Shown here: piece after piece, positions 33,292 through 43,999 of the stretch
Layout of the letters: each line of letters starts with the position of its first letter
Position numbering within the stretch: position 1 is the first letter of the stretch
Assembly (NCBI GenBank): GCA_001600415.1
Contig: BCJX01000001.1
Span: 3,047,532-3,111,531 of the forward strand
Direction: 5' to 3'
DNA: 64,000 bases
Origin: Pascua guehoae
Taxonomy: Eukaryota > Basidiomycota > Tremellomycetes > Trichosporonales > Trichosporonaceae
Notes under the pieces: generated by a model
What the model was told of the DNA's origin: nothing
Database searches by the model: none
Seen by the model: only the letters and a program-made list of their open reading frames with translations
Program-made: the position numbers and the translations under genes

Positions 33292-36200
33292 ATGCCCTCG
33301 CCCGAACCCATCGCCCAGAGTGAACGATACAGAGAGCGCGATGATCAAAGTAGTGAACGACGCGAGCGCCCTCGAGACCGGGAACGAGAGCGAGACCGCG
33401 ACCGCGGCGAGCGGCGGGACAAGGATCGTGAACGCACTCGTGACCGCGACCGGGATCGAGACCGGGATCGCGACCGTGACCGGGATAGGGATAGGGATAG
33501 GGATAGGGATAGGGATAGGGATAGAGATAGGGATAAGGAGAGGGAAAGGAGAAAGGACAAGGACCGCGAACGAGGGCGGTACGACGACGGCCACCGAAAG
33601 AAGCGTCCACGGAGCGGGAGCCAGGAGCGCGAGAGAGATCGTGATCGTGAGCGTGACCGCTCTGAACGCAAGTCGCGGCGGCGAGAGTGAGTCTTCACAC
33701 CCGGGTCTGATATCTGGGATGGATACACAGTATACTAAACTCCAGGTCACGGAGCCGATCACCGTCCGAGCGCCGAGCGCGCAAAGAAGCCAAAGCCGCG
33801 GCCAAGGCAGCGGCCAAGCGCGAGGTCCAGCTCGAACACGCACGGCAGCTGACCGACCTCTCGCTACTGGCCGCGGCGGATAATCCCTTCCACGACCCGA
33901 GTCTCGGCGAGCGGTTTACATGGCACAAAAAAGCGGAAAAGGAGCGCAAGATGGGCCTCACCCCGGCCGAAGTGGCGCGCAAGGACGCGCTGCGCCGGCG
34001 CGAGGCCGAGGAGGAGCTGGCCAAGCTCGAAAAGAAGCGCGCAGACCGCGAGACGGAGCGCAAGCTCCGCGAAGAGGAGCAGGCCAAGATGGACCGCCTC
34101 ACAGAGGACGCCGCCATGGCCGAGTGGGTCGCAAAGGAAGACAGTTTCCAGCTCGAGCAAAGCCGCCGACGCGCCGGGATCAGGCTCCGCATGCAGCGTG
34201 CGCGCGCGATTGATTTCCTCGCCATCAATCTGCGCTTTGCAGACGCCAACGCCCTCGGGAGGACGACGGCGGCGATTGGCGCGCTCACGAGCCAGAAGCA
34301 GGCAGAGGCTATCCGCGAGGAAGAGGAGGAGGGTTGGGGGTGGGCAGATGCCGGGTTTGAGTTTGAGATTGATGAGCCGTGGAAGATTTTCGATGTGAGT
34401 GGGTTTTGTGATGAGCTGCGAGGTGTTGGATGCGTTGGATGTGGTTTCAGAACACACGGCCCTGGGTCCCAGAGACGCATGGCTTTACACCCACCCTTGT
34501 GTATATCGTACCAATGCTCCTTTGCTTGCCACCATTCTCCTTCCTTCTCCTTGACAATCACTAACACCAGAACCTCACGCTCCAAGACTGCGTCGAGCTC
34601 GAAGAAGATATCCGGATGTATCTCTCCCTCGAATCGGCGCCGATCAACATCGAGTTCTGGGAGGCCATGTCGGTCGTGTGCGCGCACCACCTCGAGATGC
34701 TACGCGACCCCGAACGTGCGGCAGGCGGCAGGCTGTACAACCGCGAAGTCGACGAGGCCACGAGCAAAATTGTCAATGGCCTCACGCTCCAGCGCCTCAA
34801 CGAGCTCGAGGACAGCACGCGCGCCATGCTCGCGAGCGGGCAGCCGGTGGATAGCGAGTTTTGGGACCTGGCACTCAAGAAGATTGAGGTCGGAAAGGCT
34901 ATTGTGAGTACCGTGTTGTGGGGTTCTGCAAGCTCGTGCCTCGTGTTTGTCTGTGAGGGTCTACCCCGGGCTCAGCGTACGCATGCCTGGCGTGCATGGC
35001 TGGACTTGATGGCTATCCTACCTGCCTTGGTTGCTGGCTGATCACGGGTGGCCGCAACTGTCTCCCGCGGTCTACTCATCGGCCGGGGTACACATCCCTG
35101 TTGTCACTCGCCAGTTGCGGCATGCCACATGCGCAATCTCTTCTGCCATCTCGTCTTTCCTCGCCAGAGCTTTCAACGAACTCTAGCTTCCTCGACCCCA
35201 CGACCACCATTGCTCACATCCCAGGCAAAGCTAAACTCAATCCACGAAGTCGTCCTCAAGAACCGCCTCGAGCAGTTCAAGAAGCGCCAGCGCGAGGATG
35301 CCGCCAAGGTCGAGGCTGCGCTCGTCGAGGAGGCCGGCTACGGCGGCGACGTGCGCGCCGAGGGCGACGCAGAGGAGGATCTGGCTGCCGAGGTGGACGA
35401 GCAGGATGAGGTGGAGGCGTATGACCCGGAGATGAGCCCCGCACCCGTCGACATGGCCAAGCTCGGCGACGACGAGCGCGGTCTGACTGTCGTCAACGAG
35501 GAGGACGAGTTGCGCGCTTTGGTGAGTGATGGACCCTTCAAGTGGTGCGAGGTGTCGAGTGCGATAATATCAGGGTGCACGTTGAGGGTGACATTCCTCT
35601 ACCCTTGCGTTCGTCACCTGTCGAGGTTTTTCTAAATCTATAACGCGGTCGCACTCATATCCGGACCCAGCTGACCCACAGTTTGCCGCCCGCCACAAGA
35701 TCTCGTCCCACTCATACATGCCCCGCCTGGCGCGTCCGGACGCCGACGACGAAGACCTCGATCTGGACCCGACGTACGACCCCACCGCAGACGACGAGCT
35801 CGAACAAGACGACCTCGACACGCAGGAAATGGTCGTGGACAATGACCTGGCGGCGGAACGCGCGATGCGTGCCGAGGCCGCGGCCGAGCCGCGCGACTGG
35901 GGAGACAGCGAAAGTGAAGCTGAGATGGACGACGACCTCGACGCCGAACTCGACCAACTGGCACGCCCCGCGACGTACGACTGGAGCGATCGGTACCGGC
36001 CCCGCAAGCCGCGGTACTTTAATCGCGTGCATACGGGATACGAGTGGACGCAGTATAACCAGACGCATTATGAGTGAGTTTTCGCTGAAACCGGGGCGGG
36101 TATTGTGGCACAAGTCGGCGGAGGTGGGGATGGGCGGGGAGTGGTGCTCTGCGGAGTGGTACGCAGATAGGGGGTACGCAGGCAGCCAAGAAGCTAGAGC

Positions 36201-36675
36201 ACCAATAGGGCCGGGAAAGAACAACCCCAGCTAACCCCTCAGCAAGGAGAACCCGCCGCCAAAGATTGTCCAGGGATACAAGTTTAACATTTTCTACCCA
36301 GACCTCATGTACGTCCCCTACCCAACTCTTCTCCACTCCTCACACGCCTCGTCCCCTAGTGGCATCCCACTAACACCTCCAGCGACAAGACCAACACCCC
36401 CACGTACTACTTTAAGCGCATCCCCGACGACAACGACACGCAAATGATCGTCTTCACCGCCGGCCCGCCGTACGAGGACATTGCATTCCGCATCGTGCGC
36501 CGCCCGTGGGAGTACTCGCACCGCAAGGGGTTCAAGAGCAACTTTGACCGCGGCGTGCTGCAGTGTGAGTGTGGTCGCGGGTGTACCGATCCAATCTCCA
36601 AGTAGTCCACACTGAGAGGATTTGAACTAATACTCAGTGTACTTCAACTTTAGCCGCCAATTCTACAAGAAGTAG
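33292..36675 (+). CDS. CACTIN: Cactin, spliceosome-associated protein
   Basis: Eight exons: 33292-33686, 33746-34394, 34571-34903, 35225-35521, 35682-36073, 36243-36308, 36383-36564, 36638-36675, giving 783 residues with all junctions in frame. Cactin is a conserved spliceosome-associated protein required for efficient intron removal; the fission yeast homologue Cay1 also affects Rap1. The N-terminus is an Arg/Asp/Glu-rich region with a long RD dipeptide run encoded by a hexanucleotide repeat. The central part contains NPFHDPSLGERFTWHKK and MQRARAIDFLAINLRF, typical of the family. The C-terminal CactinC domain is nearly canonical: PRYFNRVHTGYEW, YNQTHYDKENPPPKIVQGYK, FNIFYPDLID, FTAGPPYEDIAFRIV and WEYSHRKGFKSNFDRGVLQ. 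It ends in FYKK with no extension. The acceptors are CTAAC-CTCCAG, CTGACCCACAG and similar. Kozak context is CCGCCATGC. Confidence 0.97.
33480..33540 (+). repeat. GGGATA hexanucleotide repeat in Cactin exon 1
   Basis: About nine tandem copies of GGGATA (one GAGATA variant) encode an Arg-Asp dipeptide run. Flanking CGGGAT/CGTGAC variants extend the same RD peptide with other codons, so the DNA repeat is younger than the peptide repeat. All reading frames stay open here. Confidence 0.9.
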
Positions 36676-37538
36676 GACATACAACCGCTTGAAGCCGGCC
36701 GCTCCATGCGACTGGTCGTTGCTCATGTCGTTGGCCGCCGTTTCCTTTCCCAGCTAAACCGCAAAACCAGGCGAACGCTGCATTCCCGCATGTCCGCATC
36801 ACATCCACCGCAATAAATTTTAAACTCCAGAATCCCACTGTATCAGCATGCATGCATGAATGTCGGCAGACAACCACCAACAAGCTTGTTAACGTGGGAT
36901 GGATGGTACCGGCGGATACGCTTTGGTGGTTACTGATATTGTACAGTGGCCGTCCAAATGGTTGTGACGGCCACTGCGTTGCACCGCGCCCATACCCTGG
37001 GACTTGTGGCCGTATCGCAAGGCAGAAGATCTGAGACTGTGGGTCAAAGATCCCTGGGGCCAGCTAAGAGGTAGCCGCAACCTTCTGTCGGCACTGTACA
37101 TGTTGAACGCTTCGTCTTGGCCTCGGTGTGGATCACGCACGTTGGCAACATGATCAAGGTGAAGCCCGTTATTCAATTGTCTCCACACAATCACTACTGT
37201 GACAAGACTACTGTGACAAGAGGGTAGGAAGCCGGCTTCCCGGGCGACTGTTGAGCATTGGAATGGTCCAACAACCCCTCCCTGCCCATGACGCACATGT
37301 CCTGTCCGCAACCATCTCAAAGCCGTACCTGGTCTGGGTCATGCCCAACCGTGGTCGCCTAGTCAACTAGCCACTCTCCTGCCTGTCCGAACCCTCGACA
37401 TTTATGCGCCGCCAACTTGGAAAGTGAACTGACTCACGGCGTCCATCTCCATTTCGGTCGCTCACTGCCAAGACCACAACCGTAGCACTTCCGTACTGAT
37501 CGGTTTCATTCCCCCTCGGCAGGCTACCGACCAGCCCC
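36676..37538. other. Intergenic DNA between Cactin and tRNA-iMet
   Basis: 3' flank of Cactin, then about 0.8 kb with no recognisable gene, apart from weak TGCATGCATG and GTGACAAGACTACTGTGACAAG repeats. Confidence 0.4.
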
Positions 37539-37620
37539 ATCGCTATGGCCAAGTGGGACGGCGCCAGGCTCATATTCGTGTGATACCTGGAGATCGCAGG
37601 ATCGAAACCTGCTGGCGATA
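37539..37620 (+). tRNA. tRNA-iMet(CAU): Initiator-type tRNA-Met(CAU) with 10-nt intron
   Basis: A complete cloverleaf is present. The acceptor stem is ATCGCTA (37539-37545) with TGGCGAT (37613-37619). The D-arm holds the A-box TGGCCAAGTGG, the anticodon stem is CCAGG/CCTGG, and the loop CTCATA plus A38 gives anticodon CAT. The T-arm is GCAGG-ATCGAAA-CCTGC. Eukaryotic initiator marks are A1:T72 and the T-loop ATCGAAA (A54 and A60) in place of TTC. A 10-nt intron (37575-37584) lies at position 37/38. The anticodon stem lacks one of the three G:C pairs usual in initiators (A29:T41). A T5 terminator follows. Confidence 0.85.
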
Positions 37621-37623
37621 CTG

Positions 37624-37628
37624 TTTTT
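37624..37628 (+). terminator. RNA polymerase III terminator of tRNA-iMet
   Basis: TTTTT starts four bases after the discriminator base of the tRNA. Confidence 0.75.
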
Positions 37629-38502
37629 GGAACGGGGTGCATTGTTCGTCTGTAGGAAGAGGCTGGTGGGCTGTTGAAGAGGGACGAGGCGACGCGTGCG
37701 ACAACATTGCCATCTTGCCATCTTGCCACTGCGTGCGTGATGCGCATGCCGATCCCAACTCACCTGCTTGTTTGCCGAAATGACAGCGCACAGCAGAGCT
37801 CATCCCCTTGCATTCTACCTGTCATCTGCTCGTCCCCACTCCACTCCGGGCTGCCGACTTGAGTCTCGCACCATCCTTCAGCCTCCTACCATCCCATCCT
37901 CACAACCTTCCCGCCGGAGTCAACCTTACCACACACGCCCTCGCCCTTGCATCTTGCACCTCTTGTTTTGTATCTGGCTTGCACCTTGCACCTTGTACAG
38001 CCCGGCTTGCAGCCCGGCTTGCAACGTCGACGAGCAAGTCTGTGGGCTCTGCTCTGCTCCTGCGTCATCATGTCATGCAAGGCTGCGGACGTCCTTGTGA
38101 GGAGGGGCATTTGGCTAGAATCAAGATTTTTGTGACGCGCACATGCAAATGCCAATTGCCAAAATGCCGATGCCGACGCCACCTACCATACCCACCATAA
38201 TAATGCCCAATGCAGTACATACTTTACCTGACCGGCGACATGCGCCTGCGCCACGGGCTACCGCCGCCCCGGGCAACTTGCCACGCTTAGTGCTCGACAG
38301 CTCTGGTGCCGTGCGTTGAGCAACGGTAGTAATTCGTCTAGAACGCAGAGTCCCCCTCTGCGCGTATACGTACCCGCTCGCAACTGCCGACACTCTTCCC
38401 CCCTCCCTCAACCCCGACCTCGACGTCTCCCCTCTCCTCCACACTGTGACGAGAGCAACCAGCTCACTGTCACTCTCACTCAGCAAGACCCCCTGCTCCA
38501 GT
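37629..38502. other. Intergenic DNA between tRNA-iMet and U1-70K
   Basis: No gene is supported. A CTTGCACCTTG-like degenerate repeat lies at about 37945-38020. The right end is the 3' flank of U1-70K. Confidence 0.4.
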
Positions 38503-39832
38503 CTAATACCGCGGGCGCTTGGCATCCCGATCGTCGTATCCCCCTGGCGCACCGTAGTCGCGCTTGTACCCGCCGGCGCCGGCGCCTGGGCCTGGTTGAT
38601 ACCCGTTCGAGCCCGTCGCAAAGGGGGGTCTAGATTGTCAGCGCGGTGCACGTGTGGTGTGGAATCGCGGCGCAAGGCAAGCCGCACAAGCAGCCAGGTG
38701 GCGGACAAAAACTCACCCTCCTCCGAAGCCACCGCGGCCGCCGTATCCGCTATCTCCTCCGCCCCTTCCGCCAAACCCTCCTCCCGGTCCACCGCGGTAT
38801 CCATCTCCTCCTCCTGGGGGTCCCCGGAAGCCGCCGCCGCCTCCAGGGCCACCGCCGCGGAACCCACCGCCACCACCACGGAAGCCGCCGCCACCACCAC
38901 CGCGGAATCCACCCCGGAAGCCGCCGCGGAAGCCGCCGCGCGCGGGGAACGCCATGGGCGGCGGTGCAGGCTCGACGGGTTTGGGCCGGCCGCCAAGACC
39001 GGCACCCAACCGCCTCGGCTTCCAGCCCTTGACGGTGCGCCCGCGCTCGACGTCGACGAGAATCTTCTTGTGGTGGATGGGGATGCCATCCGCGTCCTTG
39101 TACGCCGCCTTCATGTCGCGCTCGCGCTCGTAGACGATAAACGCATAGTTGCGGCTTTTGCCCTTGCGATCGCGGACAATGCGGATGCGCTCAATGTGCC
39201 CGTAGACTTCAAACTCGTGTCGCAGGTCGGCCTCGGTCGCCTTGGTTGACTGCTTTGTCAGTACATATGTACACACCACATGTAGACTAGACTACTTACG
39301 AGGCGCGAGATGAAGAGCGTCTTGTACGGGTCGCCCACTGCCTGTTCGTCCTTTGTCGGGTCCCCTGTCATGTCAGCTGTGAAACATCCCCAAGTTGGTC
39401 AACAAACTCACATTCAGCCTCGGCAGTCTTCTTGTACTCTGCCTGCCGCTTCTTACGCGCCTCTCGCCGCATCTTGAGCGCCTCCTGCCCGATAATACCG
39501 GCCTCGGCAATCGCATCCTTCTTCTTGCCCTTGCCAACACTCTTGCCCACGGCGGGCTTTTCGTCCCCGTCAACGTCCATCCCGTCTTCCGGCTTGGCAG
39601 CACCGTCCTTCTCGTCCTCGTCCTCCCCCTTGACCTCGACAGGCGCATCCTCCATCCCCTTCTTGTACTCGTCCTCCTCGGCTTCGAGGCGCAAACGCTG
39701 CACGAGTCCCGCGACGCCAGCGAGTCGGTTCGGTCCCCGCTCCTTGTCGTCCTTTGTCAACGGGACAAGGTACGGCAGCGGCGGCCGCGGCGCAAACAGC
39801 CGCAGCAGGTTGGGGGGGAGAAGCGCCGTCAT
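38503..39832 (-). CDS. SNRNP70: U1 small nuclear ribonucleoprotein 70 kDa
   Basis: Component of the U1 snRNP that binds U1 stem-loop I and helps define 5' splice sites. Four exons: 39832-39412, 39364-39300, 39249-38717, 38629-38503, giving 381 residues. The N-terminus [22 protein letters not shown] is the family's conserved start (human [22 protein letters not shown]); this fungal protein then has a charged insertion ([12 protein letters not shown]). The RRM (about 156-235) has RNP2 KTLFISRL and RNP1 SRNYAFIVY, followed by the diagnostic [23 protein letters not shown]. The C-terminus is an RGG-like Gly/Arg/Phe tail ending KRPRY, not the RE/RD-rich tail of animals. RNP1 has Asn where Gly is usual. 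Introns are 47, 50 and 87 nt with CTGAC-type branch sites. Confidence 0.97.
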
Positions 39833-42800
39833 TTGCCTGCGTGTGTGCCGCTGGTTGTTGTTGTTGTTGTTGTTATTGTGCTGTTTCGAGTGGACGGGAT
39901 GGGCTTCAAAGTGCTCTTGCTTGGTGACAGAGTGATCAACGGAATCGGTAAGTCGGTGACTGCTGGCGTGGTGAGGGCGCGTAACACTGTGGCTAGGGTG
40001 GAAATTGGGAAATGCCGACTTGTGGCACTTGCCACGTGGAACACGTGCGAGTCGCATGGCTCGTGCCTTGCCGCATTTTCCATCTGCTATCTCTGGTCAC
40101 ATACCGTGCACCGTCAAACTCACTACCTACCTCACACAAGTACTCCCATCTCACTGACCACTGCCCACTGCCAGTTGCTGTGCAGTACCCGCCTTCCATC
40201 CCCGCAACGTCGCCTTACAGGTTGAGACTCGTGGTTTCCGGAAAGACCTAGACCTCGTCGGGAGTCGTTTGTCAATTAACTGCGCTCTCAAAGCACCTTC
40301 ACTCACATGAACCTACTCACTGACGGTGCCTCAGCTGCATGTCCAATGCACGCTGCATGTGATCGACCCTCCCCCACAGTACTATTCACGGGCCACAGCG
40401 TGCGGTAATCAACATGCCAAACTCCTCACAGCTTACGGCGGCGACTTGGTGGACACCGCCCGATCGACTGCGCTGGTCGTCCGGGCGATGTCCACACTGC
40501 CGCGGCAGAGATACGGTTGCGGCGGGCGCACAGTCCGACCAGCGATAAACGAGAATAGCGAGCATAGCGATACCGCCGTTCCACGATGGAAATCCCGCGG
40601 AGAACAGAGGATCCACACGCCGAGCGGGCACAATGCGCTGATAACGGAAGCGGAGACGGAGATGGCCGTAAGGCTATGAAGGGCGGCGATCGCGAGACGG
40701 CAAACCCCAAACCCCGGACCCGATGGCGTCGGATGCAAGTTGAGTTTGCTGGAATGGTCAGCTGGGGTCTATCATACAGACAAGGTTGCACCCAACTGTG
40801 CCAACTCTGAGTTGGGAGATTAAGGAACGCGGAATGGTGGTTGAGAGAGCAGGGTTTACCGTATGGTCGTGTGGGGTTTTGGCGAGGCTGGCGAGGCACG
40901 TTGGGCCACAGTGGTCAACTGGACAGAAAGTATGTAGCGGCATGAGAAAGAGTCAGGCCAGTCCGAGGTCAGACGGCCTACTGCACCCCGGGAACAGGTG
41001 CCAGTGCATAGCAGCGATCGACGATGGGCACTCGGTATGCCTCGGAATCCCGGGCCATTCCATCTTGGTAGTGGATACCACGGTATTTCGTCTACAGCCA
41101 GTGTCCGCCAATGCCGAAAATGTCTCCGATGGATAGCCCCGACGGTACTGCCAGACTCCGATGGACAGTTGGGCCCCGACGACTGCGCAGATACACTACC
41201 GTGGAAGAGACAGGGCACTGACGGAAACTGCTGGCAACGATTACGACGATTACGACCTCCCCTGTCGGCGTCGTGCGGGCGGGCATTTACGCAGGGCAGA
41301 CGATCACTTGATGAAACGTTGTTGATCGCGTCGCTCCAACCGTGCACTGAACTCTGTACCGCCCAGCGCACCAGCGCCGGCCTGCCATGACACCGGGAGC
41401 ATCCGCTTGTCCGCAAGCTTAGTTGGCCGCTCGTGGAGCTAGATTGGTGCCAGGCAACCAGGTCACTTCTGCCCCTGTCATAAACACAAGTAACATTAAA
41501 CTCGCACGGATGACATCACTTGGCTATTTCATTATCGTCAACTTCACGTGAAGAGAGAGGGTCTACTTGCATAGATGTGGGACAGGTAAATCTGGCAGGC
41601 CACATGACACGAGTGTGGCACTTGCATCGTCACCAGGTTGTTTGTCGATGGCCGTGGTGCATGTGGCACACTGCGTGTTTCTGCCACACCTCGCTTCTGG
41701 GTGCTTGGAGCATACGGCTCTTCACGGATGCGATTTCATAGGTCCAAGACTGGGATGATTAGCAAAGACGCATGTGATAAGCACACTTGGCGAGGACGCC
41801 ACCTGTCACTTGCAATCTGATATATTCTGATGGTCGTCAGGTCCGATGCAGCCAGTGTTGCATTAATATTGTCACATTCCTCCATTTTTGTAATGTACTC
41901 GGTCTCTCATGCCTGTCTGAGACCACGAGCATGACGAATTGTTAAAGTTATGACGAATTCCGCTCCAGGTTTTGAGCAAGAGCCGCAGGGTCGTCGTGGC
42001 TGGAATGTGAATGGAGTGTGGGCAGGATGTGTTTCATCGGACCGGCAAGGGGAAAGGGAAGGTGCAGAAGTGAACAGCCACAGAACACGAGTGAGGACGT
42101 AGAAGGAACAGAGTCGTAGAGAAGAATACAGTGACCCCAAAATGGTTCCACAGGAACGCGGGGCCAGCCACTGAGTCGATCCGTACTGACGGGGCATGGT
42201 TGTATTCGCTTGATCGCAGGGCAGGAAGACTGCCCCTTCCGGATGTAGTTGTATCCTCTGCTGTTCTTTCTGTCCATGGTACCGGCCAGTGACGGGGACA
42301 AAGGATGCTCTCGAGTTTGTGAACTCGTCGATTGGCTGTCCGTGGTTGGAAGGAGACGGGGGCGATGCTCATCTGAGACATGAGAGATGTTTGATATCAA
42401 TCCATGGCCGGCCCGCGGTATGCGGGTGGCCTTGTGAAGAGGGTGCGGCACCAGGGGAGCGGCGAGGAAGAGGCCAAGAGGCCGATAATGCAGATCGTTG
42501 GAACATGTCATGTCAGTTGCTGGAACGAGGTCGGCATTTCTCTTACCCAGGAACGGGACGCAGGCGTTCGTGGCGCCGCCACAGGTGTTGTCAATGTTTG
42601 GGGTAAGCGAGGGGTTGTGGCCCTTGAACCGTGCTCGGCTTGTGGTTAAGGGATAATTGTTGGCTGGCTGGGCACTGTAATTCCTGGCGTGCAGACTGGG
42701 TTCTGCAATTGTTGGCGCACAAGCGGCGGTGGACTAGTCTGCTGCGAGTTGTTGGCATGTGGCTACGGCACTGTAGTAGAGGCTGTGCAGTGGGCGTTTG

Positions 42801-43999
42801 GTGTGGCGTCCATTGGGGCATGTGGCGTGCGCATGTGGGGAGGCGTTGGCAGGTGGCCCTTGGCCGCTTGCGGATTTGTATTTTCGACTGATGCTTGATT
42901 AAGCCACAATTGGTCATTATCACACTGGTAGGCGATCATAACAAATGTTCTTGTTCCCCTTGCGGCCTTGTTGACCTGCAGCAAGTTGAGCGGCAGTCAT
43001 GTTCTCCGCGCCGCAATTCCGCGCACACAGTTACCTCACGTGTGATGGAGAGCGGATCGCAGATACCGCTCGCCGTTTCTCCGCCCAAGTTCCGGTGACG
43101 CAGCAGAGTGGTTAGTCGCAGGCCTGACGCGGGCACGGGTCGTTGTAACGGGCGTGAGAACAGTTGTTTAATTTCGGATGCGAGTCGGGTGACACGGGTC
43201 AGTGCATGCCAGTGCCTCTACGTTGACCTGTATGTCCGAGAGCTCGTCGGCGCTTGCCGAAGGGGTGACTTGTCCCTCGCTCGTCGGGCGCACGCTCCCT
43301 CCGAGGCTTGTGCAAGTGTCACTGTCTTGCGTTGTAATCCGCGCACGTGCCTTCTGTCCATGGGCTGGATGGTCCTTTGTTCAAAGGGCTCTCGGGCGAT
43401 TAATGCAGGCCTGCTGGCTGTCGGCACTGTCTTCCACACATAGTACGATTGTGAATGTCTATGGGAGGTCTCGTTGCACGCAACTTGCACCTCGTCGTGG
43501 CTGAACTTGGTGAACCAAGTTCAGTAGCTTGTCTAGCGCTGTCTATGCACCATCACGGAAGCTCCAAGCTCCACGCTGACCGCTTGCGGACAACACAAGG
43601 GAAGGATGAAGTCATGGAGTCGTTACAAACTCGTTCCTCGCAGGTGTCACACCATCCTGCTCGTGCTCACGTGAAGGTCGATGCTTAAACCAAACGAGTA
43701 GTAACACACGTGACGTCCAGCAACGCTGCTGTCACACGAGAACACTGATGTACCCTGAGGGGGAAGTTTGCACGAGATTGGTCCGAATGCCGACATCCTT
43801 AGGCCGAACATGTGCTATTCCCGACGTGAAGCTGGGTGATGCAATGCTGAGACATCTCTATCTTCAGTGGTCTTTTTCAGACCGACGAAACATGTGACGA
43901 TCGACCGTGGGCTTGAGTGGAAAGATGGTGTGGCGATGTGGACTAGGGTATGGAATGTGACGAACATTCGCCAGTCGCGGTTGATGGTGTTGTGATGTC
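39833..43999. other. Upstream flank of U1-70K and gene-poor DNA
   Basis: The first part is the U1-70K promoter: CCACGTGG at 40032-40039 and ACACGTGC next to it, about 200 bp upstream of the ATG. Beyond about 40300 only short frames remain. CTTCACGTGAAG at about 41542-41553 is another palindromic E-box, not near a gene. No coding or RNA gene can be supported. Confidence 0.45.

Noticed and set aside
33480..33540. GGGATA array as an interstitial telomere
   Set aside because: It is entirely within a coding RD repeat, does not match common fungal telomere units such as TTAGGG, and is not near a chromosome end as far as can be seen.
33269..33883. Overlapping frame with Gly-Ile repeats in Cactin exon 1
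   Set aside because: The GGGATA repeat keeps all frames open; only the RD frame joins the downstream Cactin exons.
40856..41416. 186-codon minus-strand frame considered as a transposon remnant
   Set aside because: No transposase or reverse transcriptase motif, terminal repeats or target-site duplication was visible.
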